From the NCBI RefSeq assembly GCF_029675105.1, contig NZ_JAQQFV010000009.1:62001-126000 (forward strand): 64,000 bases of DNA, given 5' to 3'. Positions within the stretch are counted from its first letter, which is position 1, and the number at the start of each line of letters is the position of its first letter. Both the position numbers and the translations under genes were made by a program. The notes below the pieces were generated by a model. That model worked only from the letters and a program-made list of their open reading frames with translations, was not told the origin of the DNA and ran no database searches. The DNA comes from Nocardia anocheti (GTDB lineage Bacteria > Actinomycetota > Actinomycetes > Mycobacteriales > Mycobacteriaceae). This document shows positions 9,033-18,525 of the stretch, piece after piece.

Positions 9033-12000
9033 TCAGCCGAAGCGGTGGTGGCTGACGCCGAACTCGTCGGCGACGGTCGCCGCCAGTTCCACGTAGGCGC
9101 GCTTGGTCGTCTTGTGCAGGCGGTGCAGATCGATCTCGGCGCCCTCGGACAGATGCTCGTCGAACGGGATGATGTGCACGGCACGGCACCGCGACAGGAA
9201 GTACTCCCGCAGCTGCTGGACACCGACGTTCGGCGAACCCTCACGCGGCAGGTTGATCACCACCACCGCGTTGCGGACCAGGTGATCGTGCCCGTGCAGC
9301 GACAGCCAGTCCAGGGTCGCCGCGGCGCTGCGGGCACCGTCGATGGCGGCCGAGGAGATCAGCACCAGGGAGTGCGCCAGATCCAGCACACCGGTCATCG
9401 CCGAGTGCATCAGGCCGGTGCCGCAGTCGGTGAGGATGATGTTGTAGAAGCGCTGCAGGATGCGCGCCACCGCCCGGTACTCCTCGTCGTTGAACGACTC
9501 CGACGCGGCCGGATCCCGTTCGCTGGCAAGCACTTCCAGGCGACTCGAACTCTGCGAGGTGTGCCTGCGGACATCGGAGTAGCGCTCGATCGAGGGATCG
9601 AGCAGCAGGTCGCGCACGGTCGAGCGGGTCTGCAGGGCCACGCGCTGCGACAGGGTGCCGAAGTCCGGGTTGGCGTCGACGGCGATCACGCGGTCACCAC
9701 GGATCGAGGCGAAGATCGAACCCAGCCCGGTGGTGGTCGTCGTCTTGCCGACACCGCCCTTGAGTGAGAGCACCGCGATCCGGTAGTCACCGCGCACGGG
9801 CTGGCGGATACGCGCCACCAGTTCCTGGAGCCGCATCTCCTCGGCGGACATGCCCGGGTTGATCGCACCCCCCGAAACATGGTGCACCGCTTTACGCCAA
9901 CCGCTACCCGGGGCCTTCTTCGCCCGTTTGACCGGGACATTGTCCAGGGACGGGGCCTGGAAATTCGGCTGCTGCTGGTTGCCACCCCAGCCCTGCTGCG
10001 GCTGCTGGTACTGACCCGGCTGCTGGTACTGCTGATAGGGCTGGGCCGGGTTGTTGGGCGGGTAGCCCTGATACGGGGGTTGACCGTCCGGGGCCTGCTG
10101 GGGAGCGCCGTGCTGGTAGGGCTGCGGTGCGCCGTCGGGCTCGCCCTGGGCTTGCCACGGCTGTGCGCCCTCGGGCATCGCGAACTCGCCGGAACCGTGG
10201 GCCGGTCGGGGTGCCTGCCCCTGCCACGGCTGCGCGCCGTTGAATCCCTGGTCCGCGCTCTGCGCAGGTCCGCCGTGCTGGGCGTAACCGGCTGCGTTGT
10301 AGTCGGATTGGGGTGCCTGGCCGTGCTGTCCCGGGGTGCCCTGCCACTGGCCGTCGCCCGGTGCTTGATTCAGGTTCGGCTGCAGGCGCGGGTCGTCGGT
10401 GCGGAACATCTGGGTCTGCGCGTCCGGCGAGGCCTGCACGTCGTGCGTGGGGTCGCCGGGAATCGAATTGTATTGCGTCGCAGCGTAAGACGGAGTCTGC
10501 CCGGAGGCGTAGGGGGACTGTTCGTCGGGGCCCGGAGCGCGCTGGGGAGCGGAGCTGTAGGGCGAGTGCTGTTGGGGCTGCGATGTTTCCGTGCCGGAGC
10601 TGTAAGGGGCAGGGACGGAATTCGTCGGGGCGCTCCGGATGACCTGCGTCCGGTCCGCGGGAGCGGCCGAGGGTGCGTCGGCGGACTGCACGGGCGCGCC
10701 CGGCCCGGAGGTGCGAGCATCGTCGGCTGCCGGGGGCTGGGCACCACCGGTGGCAGCCGCCGAGGGCTGGGTGCCGCTGGTGGCGGCCGCCGAGCCGACC
10801 TGCTCCGCGTCGGCGTGACGCGGATCCGCCGAGGCCGTCGGATGCACCTCGGTGGCCTTGGTATCGGCGGGCGAGGTCACCGGGTCCGGAACATCGCTCC
10901 CCGCCTGCCGGAACGCATTCGCCGACTGCGTGGGAACCCCCGGAATCCGCGAACCATCCGCGGCTTCCTCGGCTCCGCCTTCCCCGACACCGGACTCCCT
11001 GGCACTGTGCCGCCCGGCCGTCGGATCAGTGAGCCGCCGCGGCGCCCGCGTGGCTTCGGCCGCGTCGTCACCCGCCACACCACCGTCGCCGGTAGCGGCC
11101 CGCTGCCCAGCCGCCGCTGCCGCCGCCAGCGCGGCTTCAGCGATGGCGATATGCGGGTTGGCTTCACGAGCCGTGGACTGCTCGCTGCTCCGCTGGCCCG
11201 CTGCCGCTGCCGCCGCGAGGGCTGCTTCGGCGGTGGCGATGTGCGGGTTGGCTTCACGAGCGGTGGAGGGTTCGCTGGTCTGCTGGCCTGCGGCCGCTGC
11301 TGCCGCGAGGGCTGCTTCGGCGGTGGCGATGTGCGGATTCGCGTCGCGAGTGGCCGACGGTTCGCTGGTTCGCTGGCCTGCGGCCGCTGCCGCCGCGAGC
11401 GCCGCTTCGGCTGTGGCGATGTGCGGGTTCGCGTCGCGGGTGGTTGAGGGTTCGCTGGTCTGCTGGTCTGCGGCTGCTGCTGCCGCGAGGGCCGCTTCGC
11501 CGGTCTGCTGACCGGGTTCCGTCTGGGCGGCCGGGGCCGAGTCGGGCGCGGCGGTGGAGCTCGAGTCAGAAGTGGGCGACGGATCGCTGGTTTGCTGAGG
11601 TGCCTGCGCTGCGGCGGCCAGGGCTGCTTCGGCTGCGGCGACGCGCGGTGATGATTCAGCGGTGGCGGAGGGGTCGGTCAGGCGTTGGGGTGTCTGTGCT
11701 GCGGCGGCCAGCGCTGCTTCGGCTGCGGCGATGCGTGGTGATGATTCAGCGGTGGCCGAGGGGTCGGTGAGGCGTTGGGGCGCCTGGGTCGCGGCGGCCA
11801 GGGCGGCCTCCGCTGCGGCGACGCGAGGTGAGGACTCGGCGGGGGCCGAGGGGGTGGTCAGGCGCTGGGGAGCGGAGTCGGTGTTCGCTGCGCGGTCGGC
11901 GGCACGGGCGTCATCGGGCGACGCGTCAGTCGGGGCACCGGTGCTCGGGGCGAGGCTGCCGGTCGCCGACGCCGCTCCTGTCGCCGACGCCGCGTCGGGG

Positions 12001-13409
12001 GCAGGTGGTGTGGCGTTGCCGGTCGATGCCGTGGAGGCCACTGCGGATGCCGCGTCCGGGCCGTGAACGCCATCGGAGACACCCGTCGAGCCGGTCGACG
12101 GCTGGGGCGGAGTGGCGGGGGCCGTCAGGCGTGGCGGGGCCTCGGTGGGGCGGGCAGGGGGGTCCGGCAGTGGGGGTGGTGGGGGCAGATCGGGGCGCTG
12201 GCGCTGGGCGGACGGGCCCAGGGGAGTGAAGCCGTTCGACGGTGGAGCAGGGGTGCGGGTCGGCAGGCTCGACTGGGCGGGAGTGCTGGGCGTCGAAGGC
12301 TGCCCGGCGTTCCACGGGGCCTGGTCTGCGGCGCCCGTGGTGGGAGCCGCGCTCGGCGGAGTGGTGGCGGCCGGGGGCTGGCCCGTGTTCCACGGCACCT
12401 GATCGGAGGCGGTGGGGCCGGGGGCCGGGGTGGCGGGCTGACCGGTGGTCCATGGCGCCTGGTCGGCGGTGCTGGGAGTCGCGCCCTGCGGAGTCGTCGC
12501 TGCCGACGGCTGGCCGGTGTTCCACGGTGCCTGGCCGGACGCATTCGCTCCGGGCGTCGGGTTCGAGGGCTGCCCGGCGTTCCAAGGTGCCTGACTCGCG
12601 GCGCCGGTTCCAGGGCCGCCAGCAGACGGCTGTCCGGTACTCCGGGATGCCTGGTCGGCGGCGCCGGGGCCGGATGTGGGCGGCTGGCCGGTGTTCCACG
12701 GTGCCTGTTCCGGCGTGCCGGGTCCGGGGGCAGAGAGCGGGCCGGACTGTCCCTGGTCAGACGCGCTGGGGACGGCGCGAGAGCCGGTGTTCCACGGTCC
12801 CTGGTCGGCACCAGGGCCGGGCGCGGGAACGGTGGGAGAGCCGGAGTTCCACGGTGCCTGGTCGGGTCCGGGGCCGGGTGTCGGCTGGGCGGTCCACGGT
12901 GGCTGGTCGGTGGGGGGCCAGGGCTGGCCGGGTCCCGAGGTCGGCGCGCCCTGCGGGGCGGACTGCTCGGGGGACTGCGGGAACGGGGGCTGACCGTTCG
13001 GGATCAGAGGGTTCGCGTCCCAGCCCGGTTGGGCGGACTGGGGTGTCGGCGAGGTTCGGCCGTGCGCGGCGTCGGGACCATCCTGCGCGGAGCGGGGGTC
13101 GCCGGACGTGGCTTGGGGGTCGGCGGAGCCGTGGGGGCCGGTGGCCCATCCCTGCTGGCCCTGGGCCGCGTTCGGGGTGGGCTGAGCGTCGGGAGTGGCG
13201 TCTTCCGGCTCGCGGTCCTTGCGACGGCGGCGCTTGTCCTTGCGGCCCGAATCGTCGCCGCGGCTCATGAAGCGGCGGCGTTTGGGGGCCTCCTCGATCA
13301 GGTCGTCCTGGGGCAGGTTCTCGACCGGAGCCTCGTAACCGACCTGTGTGACGTCGCTCTCCGACAGCCACGGCGGCAGCATGGGGAGACTGTCGTTGTT
13401 GCGGCTCAC
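9033..13409 (-). CDS. EspI-like protein: Pro/Ala-rich repeat domain plus MinD/ParA-type ATPase
   Basis: This 1458-aa protein has a basic N terminus ([11 protein letters not shown], then [10 protein letters not shown]). More than 1000 low-complexity residues follow, rich in Pro, Ala, Gln, Ser and Thr, with two families of internal repeats. A short basic linker ([20 protein letters not shown]) leads into a SIMIBI-class ATPase at ~1200-1458, with deviant Walker [12 protein letters not shown] near 1216 and [16 protein letters not shown]. This architecture is that of ESX-linked EspI/MinD proteins, which can regulate secretion. The GTG at 13409 begins a plausible N terminus ([19 protein letters not shown]). 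The extra 53 codons upstream were rejected as non-family. No esx gene adjoins it; the first ESX module lies 2 kb away. Confidence 0.85.
11100..11510 (-). repeat. Exact-period 90-bp tandem repeats in the EspI-like gene, block 1
   Basis: The same motif recurs at 11145, 11235, 11325 and 11415, giving a strict 90-bp (30-residue) period, and a shortened fifth copy ends near 11505. Each unit encodes [20 protein letters not shown] followed by a TSEPST-type linker. The period preserves frame, so copy number can vary without breaking the gene. Confidence 0.9.
11590..11860 (-). repeat. 90-bp tandem repeats in the EspI-like gene, block 2
   Basis: Three copies with landmarks at 11641, 11731 and 11821 again show a 90-bp period. 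They encode SSPR[VI][10 protein letters not shown] with a [18 protein letters not shown] linker. The Ala-helix core matches block 1 but the linkers differ, suggesting an old duplication of the unit followed by separate local expansion. Confidence 0.88.
12290..12920 (-). repeat. PWN[TA]GQP repeat region of the EspI-like gene
   Basis: About ten imperfect units are centred on [10 protein letters not shown], joined by variable Pro/Gly/Ala linkers of 10-25 residues (protein residues ~163-373). Unlike the Ala-rich blocks they have no fixed period. The conserved Trp in an otherwise disordered stretch suggests a repeated short linear binding motif. Confidence 0.8.
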
Positions 13410-13520
13410 CGGCGCGCCTCGCTCACCAGGGTCCCCCGATCTGCTCGACCCACATCTGGACGGCGCCGAGTTTACGCGACAACCCCGACGCTCGTGGCGG
13501 GCGGTCCGGGCGGGGCATTT

Positions 13521-13549
13521 TTGCCTCTGGACACCCGGACCGGTAAGCT
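13521..13549 (+). promoter_or_regulatory. Candidate promoter of infA and the ribosomal block
   Basis: TTGCCT (13521-13526) and TAAGCT (13544-13549) are separated by exactly 17 bp, about 100 bp before the infA start. No other good -35/-10 pair is visible between the divergent EspI-like gene and infA. Confidence 0.5.
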
Positions 13550-13649
13550 TGAGCGGCGGTGCACCCATGCGCCGACTGCTCGCGTGTCAGCGAGCAGCTA
13601 CGAGGCAATCCAAACTCAGGTTAGAAGCATAACCGGGATCGCGGAGGAT

Positions 13650-13871
13650 ATGGCGAAGAAAGACGGGGCCATCGAGGTCGAGGGTCGAGTTGTCGAGCCG
13701 CTGCCCAATGCGATGTTCCGGATCGAGCTCGAGAACGGTCACAAGGTTCTCGCGCACATCAGCGGAAAGATGCGGCAGCACTACATTCGCATCCTTCCGG
13801 AGGACCGCGTGGTCGTCGAGCTGTCGCCCTACGACCTCTCGCGTGGCCGGATTGTCTACCGCTACAAGTGA
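13650..13871 (+). CDS. infA: Translation initiation factor IF-1
   Basis: IF-1 binds the 30S A site during initiation. The 73-aa OB-fold protein begins [20 protein letters not shown] and ends [12 protein letters not shown], full length and typical of actinobacteria. The ATG at 13650 has GGAGG directly upstream; the much longer open frame starting at 12063 is a shadow of the EspI-like gene. It heads the infA-rpmJ-rpsM-rpsK-rpsD-rpoA-rplQ order conserved across actinobacteria. Confidence 0.98.
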
Positions 13872-13950
13872 GACCCGCTCGACGCCGCGAGCCTGACCGG
13901 CACGCGGCGTCGCATGGTGTTCCGGCCCCGGTCGGAGCGCGCAACAGACT

Positions 13951-13973
13951 TCCCCAGTCGTCGGCTGGGGAAA
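13951..13973. other. Hairpin in the infA-rpmJ intergenic region
   Basis: TTCCCCAG (13951-13958) pairs with CTGGGGAA (13966-13973) around a 7-base loop, followed by AAAA. It sits in the 148-bp gap between infA and rpmJ. On + there is no U-tract, so an RNA processing or attenuation element is as likely as termination. Confidence 0.4.
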
Positions 13974-14019
13974 AACTGTGTTCACAGACCCTTGTGGACC
14001 AAGAAAAGATTGGACGGAC

Positions 14020-14133
14020 GTGAAGGTTCAGCCGAGCGTCAAGAAGATCTGCGAGAAGTGCAAGGTGATCCGCCGTCACGGCCGGGTCATGGTGATCTGC
14101 GACAACCTGCGCCACAAGCAGCGCCAGGGCTGA
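14020..14133 (+). CDS. rpmJ: 50S ribosomal protein L36
   Basis: The 37-residue protein starts with GTG (KVQPSVKKICEKCKVIRRHG) and ends LRHKQRQG. It is the zinc-binding form of L36: ligands C11, C14, C27 and H32 are all present. Many actinobacteria also carry a zinc-free paralogue that is derepressed by Zur; none is in this window. It is too short for routine ORF calling but is fixed by its place between infA and rpsM. Confidence 0.97.
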   Translation: MKVQPSVKKICEKCKVIRRHGRVMVICDNLRHKQRQG

Positions 14134-14315
14134 TCCAGCAGCACCGCCGGGCACCGATCGTCTGATCGGACTGACCGAAAAAGAAGAACTCCCAGCTCCA
14201 GCACGTGCACGAGGTTTCGCACGCGCCAACCACCGGTACGGAGGCCGGTGCCCCCACTGCAAAGACGGGGGGACGGACAGGGAGCAGACCTCCGCAACCA
14301 GAAGGAACCTGCCAC

Positions 14316-14687
14316 ATGGCACGTCTGATGGGCGTCGATCTCCCGCGCGAAAAGCGCATGGAGATCGCGTTGACCTACATTTTCGGAATCGGGCGCACCC
14401 GCGCCACCGAGATCCTGGCTCAGACCGGCGTCAGCCCGGACCTGCGCTCGAAGGATCTCAGCGACGACGACCTGACCAAGCTCCGCGACTACATCGAGGC
14501 GTCGGAGTTCAAGGTCGAAGGTGACCTGCGCCGCGAGGTCCAGGCCGATATTCGCCGCAAGATCGAGATCGGCTGCTACCAGGGCATCCGCCACCGTCGT
14601 GGCCTGCCCGTTCGTGGTCAGCGCACCAAGACCAACGCGCGTACGCGCAAGGGTCCGAAGAAGACCGTCGCCGGCAAGAAGAAGTAG
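14316..14687 (+). CDS. rpsM: 30S ribosomal protein S13
   Basis: The 123-aa protein contributes to the 30S head and inter-subunit bridges. It opens MARLMGVDLPREKRMEIALT and carries the helix-two turn-helix region around GIGRTRATEIL. It has the conserved C-terminal IRHRRGLPVRGQRTKTNART segment ending in a lysine tail. The ATG at 14316 has AAGGAA upstream; the earlier in-frame start at 14205 would add 37 non-family residues. rpsK follows after 9 bp. Confidence 0.98.
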   Translation: MARLMGVDLPREKRMEIALTYIFGIGRTRATEILAQTGVSPDLRSKDLSDDDLTKLRDYIEASEFKVEGDLRREVQADIRRKIEIGCYQGIRHRRGLPVRGQRTKTNARTRKGPKKTVAGKKK

Positions 14688-14696
14688 GGATAGCGT

Positions 14697-15110
14697 ATGC
14701 CTCCGAAGAGCCGGGCCGCTGGCCCGAAGAAGACTCAGAAGTCGCGTCGCCGGGATAAGAAGAACATCCCGCACGGCCACGCGCACATCAAGAGCACGTT
14801 CAACAACACGATCGTCTCGATCACCGACCCCGAGGGCAATGTCATCTCGTGGGCGTCGTCGGGCCACGTCGGCTTCAAGGGTTCGCGTAAGAGCACCCCG
14901 TTCGCCGCGCAGCTCGCCGCCGAGAACGCTGCCCGCAAGGCGCAGGAGAACGGCGTCAAGAAGGTCGACGTGTTCGTGAAGGGCCCGGGTTCGGGCCGCG
15001 AGACCGCGATCCGTTCGCTGCAGGCCGCGGGGCTCGAGGTCGGTTCGATCTCCGATGTCACCCCCCAGCCGCACAACGGCTGCCGTCCGCCCAAGCGTCG
15101 TCGCGTCTAG
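14697..15110 (+). CDS. rpsK: 30S ribosomal protein S11
   Basis: A 137-aa component of the 30S platform. The family signature IRSLQAAGLEVGSISDVTPQ and the C-terminal PHNGCRPPKRRRV are intact. The basic N-terminal extension (SRAAGPKKTQKSRRRDKKN) is normal for actinobacteria. The gene lies between rpsM and rpsD in the usual order, 22 bp before rpsD. Confidence 0.98.
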   Translation: MPPKSRAAGPKKTQKSRRRDKKNIPHGHAHIKSTFNNTIVSITDPEGNVISWASSGHVGFKGSRKSTPFAAQLAAENAARKAQENGVKKVDVFVKGPGSGRETAIRSLQAAGLEVGSISDVTPQPHNGCRPPKRRRV

Positions 15111-15132
15111 CGGGAAAGGAAACAGTTAAAAA

Positions 15133-15738
15133 ATGGCTCGTTATACAGGCCCCATCACCCGCAAGTCGCGTCGTCTGCGCGTCGACCTCGTCGGAGGCGA
15201 CCAGGCGTTCGAGCGTCGTCCTTACCCGCCCGGCCAGCACGGCCGCGCGCGGATCAAGGAATCCGAGTACCTGATGCAGCTGCAGGAGAAGCAGAAGGCT
15301 CGCTTCTCCTACGGCGTCATGGAGAAGCAGTTCCGTCGCTACTACGAAGAGGCCAACCGCCTCAAGGGCAAGACCGGCGACAACCTGCTGCGTCTGCTCG
15401 AGTCGCGTCTGGACAACGTCGTGTACCGCGCCGGTCTGGCGCGTACCCGTCGCCAGGCTCGCCAGCTGGTCAGCCACGGCCACTTCGTCGTCAACGGCGT
15501 CAAGGTGAACGTGCCCAGCTACCAGGTCTCCCAGTACGACATCATCGATGTCAAGGAGAAGTCGCTGCCGACCCTGCCGTTCCAGGTCGCGCGTGAGACC
15601 GTCGGCGAGCGTCCCGTTCCCGGTTGGCTGCAGGTCGTCCCCGGCCGCCTGCGCATCCTGGTGCACCAGCTCCCCGAGCGTGCCCAGATCGATGTGCCGC
15701 TGCAGGAACAGCTCATCGTCGAGTACTACTCGAAGTAA
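15133..15738 (+). CDS. rpsD: 30S ribosomal protein S4
   Basis: The 201-aa primary 16S-binding protein begins MARYTGPITRKSRRLRVDLV. An S4 RNA-binding domain lies in the middle (ESRLDNVVYRAGLARTRRQA, then VSHGHFVVNG). There are no N-terminal cysteines, so this is the zinc-free form. A hairpin between this gene and rpoA (15749-15774) may set relative expression of the two. Confidence 0.98.
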   Translation: MARYTGPITRKSRRLRVDLVGGDQAFERRPYPPGQHGRARIKESEYLMQLQEKQKARFSYGVMEKQFRRYYEEANRLKGKTGDNLLRLLESRLDNVVYRAGLARTRRQARQLVSHGHFVVNGVKVNVPSYQVSQYDIIDVKEKSLPTLPFQVARETVGERPVPGWLQVVPGRLRILVHQLPERAQIDVPLQEQLIVEYYSK

Positions 15739-15748
15739 TGCCACTGCT

Positions 15749-15774
15749 GGTGAGCCGCTTTCGGGCGGCTCACC
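15749..15774 (+). other. Intergenic hairpin between rpsD and rpoA
   Basis: GGTGAGCCGC (15749-15758) and GCGGCTCACC (15765-15774) form a perfect 10-bp stem with a 6-base loop. No U-run follows, so it is more likely a processing or partial-attenuation structure than a full terminator. Confidence 0.5.
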
Positions 15775-15861
15775 ACACGGTGGATGGCCGTCCCGAATAC
15801 GACCATCCGCATCACTGATGAGGCGTCAAATAGCGGACGCCCTGACAGGAAGTAGATCCTC

Positions 15862-16920
15862 ATGCTGATTTCCCAGCGTCCGACACTGACCGAAGAGGTT
15901 GTGGCGGAGAACCGCTCGAAGTTCACCATCGAACCCCTCGAGCCGGGCTTCGGTTACACCCTCGGCAACTCGCTGCGTCGTACCCTGCTGTCCTCCATCC
16001 CGGGGGCCGCGGTCACGAGCATCCGCATCGACGGTGTCCTGCACGAGTTCACCACCGTTCCCGGTGTGAAGGAAGACGTCACCGACATCATCCTGAACCT
16101 CAAGGGTCTGGTCGTGTCCTCCGAAGAGGACGAGCCGGTCACCATGTACGTCCGCAAGCAGGGCCCGGGCACCGTCACCGCCGGTGACATCGTCCCGCCC
16201 GCCGGTGTCGTCGTGCACAACCCGGACATGCACATCGCCACCCTGAACGACAAGGGCAAGCTCGAGATCGAGCTCGTCGTCGAGCGGGGCCGTGGTTACG
16301 TGCCCGCCGTGCAGAACAAGGCGACCGGTGCGGAAATCGGCCGGATCCCGGTGGATTCGATCTACTCCCCGGTGCTCAAGGTGACCTACAAGGTCGAGGC
16401 CACCCGTGTCGAGCAGCGCACCGACTTCGACCGTCTCATCCTCGACGTGGAGACCAAGAACTCCATCACGGCCCGGGACGCGCTGGCTTCGGCCGGTAAG
16501 ACCCTGGTCGAGCTCTTCGGGCTGGCCCGTGAGCTCAACGTCGAAGCCGAGGGCATCGAGATCGGCCCCAGCCCGGCCGAGGCGGATCACATCGCCTCCT
16601 TCGGTCTGCCGATCGAGGACCTGGACCTCACCGTCCGGTCCTACAACTGCCTCAAGCGCGAGGGTGTGCACACGGTGGGCGAGCTCGTGGCCCGCACCGA
16701 GTCGGACCTGCTGGACATCCGCAACTTCGGCCAGAAGTCCATCGACGAGGTCAAGGTCAAGCTGCACGCGCTCGGCCTCTCGCTGAAGGACTCGCCCGCC
16801 TCGTTCGACCCGTCCTCGGTGGTGGGTTACGACGCGAGCACCGGCACCTGGAGCGATTCCGGCACCTTCAGTGACACCGACGGCGGCGAGCAGGACTACG
16901 CCGAGACCGAACAGCTCTAG
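15862..16920 (+). CDS. rpoA: DNA-directed RNA polymerase subunit alpha
   Basis: The 352-aa subunit nucleates RNA polymerase assembly and reads UP elements and activators. The N-terminal dimerisation domain holds the signature PLEPGFGYTLGNSLRRTLLS. The C-terminal domain has LDLTVRSYNCLKREGVHTVG, with the DNA-contact helix around IRNFGQKSIDEVKVKL. An acidic actinobacterial tail (DTDGGEQDYAETEQL) follows. The ATG at 15862 has an AGGAAGTAGATCCTC leader. rplQ follows after 44 bp. Confidence 0.99.
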   Translation: MLISQRPTLTEEVVAENRSKFTIEPLEPGFGYTLGNSLRRTLLSSIPGAAVTSIRIDGVLHEFTTVPGVKEDVTDIILNLKGLVVSSEEDEPVTMYVRKQGPGTVTAGDIVPPAGVVVHNPDMHIATLNDKGKLEIELVVERGRGYVPAVQNKATGAEIGRIPVDSIYSPVLKVTYKVEATRVEQRTDFDRLILDVETKNSITARDALASAGKTLVELFGLARELNVEAEGIEIGPSPAEADHIASFGLPIEDLDLTVRSYNCLKREGVHTVGELVARTESDLLDIRNFGQKSIDEVKVKLHALGLSLKDSPASFDPSSVVGYDASTGTWSDSGTFSDTDGGEQDYAETEQL

Positions 16921-16964
16921 GTCATCGGGGGGCACCCCGGTCGACCTTTCCCAAGGAGAATCCA

Positions 16965-17468
16965 ATGCCCAAGCCCAAGAAGGGTGCCCGCTTCGGCGGG
17001 TCGGCGTCGCACCAGAAGGCGATCTTCGCCAATCTGGCCACGGCGCTTTTCGAGCACGGTCGGATCACGACCACCGAGGCCAAGGCCAAGGCGGTGCGTC
17101 CGTACGCCGAGAAGATCATCACCAAGGCGAAGGGCGGCACCCTGGCCGACCGTCGCGAGGTGCTGAAGGTCATCCGCAACAAGGACGTCGTGCACGCCCT
17201 GTTCGCGGAGATCGGCCCCTCGTTCGAGGGTCGCGAGGGTGGCTACACCCGCATCACCAAGGCGCTGCCGCGCAAGGGTGACAACGCGCCGATGGCCGTC
17301 ATCGAGCTCGTCCGCGAGAAGACCGTGACCAACGAGGCCGACCGGGCCCGTCGCGTCGCCGCGTCGCAGAAGACCGAGGCGCCCGCCGCCGAGGTCGCCG
17401 AGGAGAAGACCGAAGAGGTCGTCGCCGAGGCCGCCGACGAGGCCACCGAGGACAAGAAGGACGCCTGA
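16965..17468 (+). CDS. rplQ: 50S ribosomal protein L17
   Basis: The 167-aa protein begins MPKPKKGARFGGSASHQKAI and has the L17 core (ANLATALFEHGRITTTEAKA). The acidic Glu/Ala extension after residue ~125 (AEVAEEKTEEVVAEAADEAT) is typical of actinobacterial L17. It closes the ribosomal block and is followed by a strong terminator. Confidence 0.98.
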   Translation: MPKPKKGARFGGSASHQKAIFANLATALFEHGRITTTEAKAKAVRPYAEKIITKAKGGTLADRREVLKVIRNKDVVHALFAEIGPSFEGREGGYTRITKALPRKGDNAPMAVIELVREKTVTNEADRARRVAASQKTEAPAAEVAEEKTEEVVAEAADEATEDKKDA

Positions 17469-17485
17469 TTTTCAGGTAGTCCGGG

Positions 17486-17527
17486 CCGAGCCCGTCACCC
17501 CGCGTGGGTGACGGGCTCGGTTCTTTT
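17486..17527 (+). terminator. Rho-independent terminator after rplQ
   Basis: A perfect 15-bp stem (17486-17500 with 17506-17520) with a 5-base loop is followed by TTCTTTT. It separates the ribosomal block from truA, whose own ribosome site (GAGAGGAAGCG) begins about 10 bp later. Confidence 0.9.
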
Positions 17528-17544
17528 CACGCGGAGAGGAAGCG

Positions 17545-18384
17545 ATGCAGGAGACCGGCGAGACCACTCGGGTGCGGCTCGGGATCAGTTACGACGGCAC
17601 CGATTTCACCGGCTGGGCGCGTCAACCCGGCCTGCGCACGGTGCAGGGCGTGCTGGAGGACTCGCTGTCGAAGGTGTTCCGCGAGCCGATCCAGCTCACC
17701 GTCGCCGGGCGCACCGACGCCGGGGTGCACGCCGAGGGCCAGGTCGCGCACTTCGACACCACCGCCGACCTCGACGCCCCCAAACTCCTGCACCGGATGG
17801 CCCGCTTCCTGCCCAAGGACGTGCGCATCACCGACGCGCGCCCCGCGCCCGCGGAATTCGACGCGCGCTTCTCCGCGATGCGCCGCCACTACGCCTACCG
17901 CCTGACCACCGCGCCCTACGGCGCCGAGCCGCTGCGCGCCCGCAGCGTGGTGGCCTGCAAGCCCGGTGTCGATCTCGACGCCATGCGCGCGGCCTCGCGG
18001 AACCTGCTCGGCCTGCACGACTTCGCCGCCTTCTGCCGCCGCCGCGAGGGCGCGACCACCGTGCGCGAACTCCAGCGTTTCGACTGGGTGTGCGAAGGTG
18101 AACTGCTGACGGCCTACGTCAGCGCCGACGCTTTCTGCTGGTCGATGGTGCGCAGCCTGGTCGGCGCGGTGCTCGCCGTCGGCGAGGGCAGGCGCACGCC
18201 GGACTGGGTGGGCGGCCTGCTGACCGCGACCGAACGGTCGAGCTCGGTCACCGTGGCGCCCGCGCACGGGCTGAGCCTGATCGCCGTGGACTACCCCGCC
18301 GACGCCGACCTGGCCGCCCGCAACGCCGAGACCCGCGAGGTGCGCACGGTGCCCGTGGCGGGCGAAGGATGCTGCGGCGACTGA
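17545..18384 (+). CDS. truA: tRNA pseudouridine synthase A
   Basis: TruA converts uridines 38-40 of tRNA anticodon stems to pseudouridine. The 279-aa protein has the catalytic Asp58 in GRTDAGVHAEGQ, the LGISYDGTDFTGWARQP opening and the MVRSLVGAVLAVGEGR C-terminal motif. Its place directly after rplQ is conserved in Corynebacteriales (Rv3455c in M. tuberculosis). Confidence 0.97.
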   Translation: MQETGETTRVRLGISYDGTDFTGWARQPGLRTVQGVLEDSLSKVFREPIQLTVAGRTDAGVHAEGQVAHFDTTADLDAPKLLHRMARFLPKDVRITDARPAPAEFDARFSAMRRHYAYRLTTAPYGAEPLRARSVVACKPGVDLDAMRAASRNLLGLHDFAAFCRRREGATTVRELQRFDWVCEGELLTAYVSADAFCWSMVRSLVGAVLAVGEGRRTPDWVGGLLTATERSSSVTVAPAHGLSLIAVDYPADADLAARNAETREVRTVPVAGEGCCGD

Positions 18385-18525
18385 CCCCGGTATCGCGGAT
18401 GAGAGCTTTGCGGCGGTTCCCCTTGGTCGCACAAACAATTCGGTGCTAACTTCGGCATCGAAAGGCGGGTGCATCGGCAATCGCCCGGTAAATCATTGCC
18501 GGATATAACGATTCAGGGGAACACC

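Noticed and set aside
11100..12920. CRISPR array or mobile-element terminal repeats
   Set aside because: The repeats are adjacent in frame, lack spacers, and encode regular peptide units inside one gene.
13410..13568. 53-codon N-terminal extension of the EspI-like protein
   Set aside because: The extension ([17 protein letters not shown]...) is Arg/Cys-rich and unlike the family. It runs into the infA promoter region, and a family-like N terminus begins at the GTG at 13409.
12063..13649. Long in-frame extension of infA through the EspI-like gene
   Set aside because: Gly/Arg-rich shadow translation; IF-1 is complete from the ATG at 13650, which has its own GGAGG.
13951..13973. Hairpin after infA as its terminator
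   Set aside because: It is followed by an A-run on the + strand, not T, and infA-rpmJ are normally co-transcribed.
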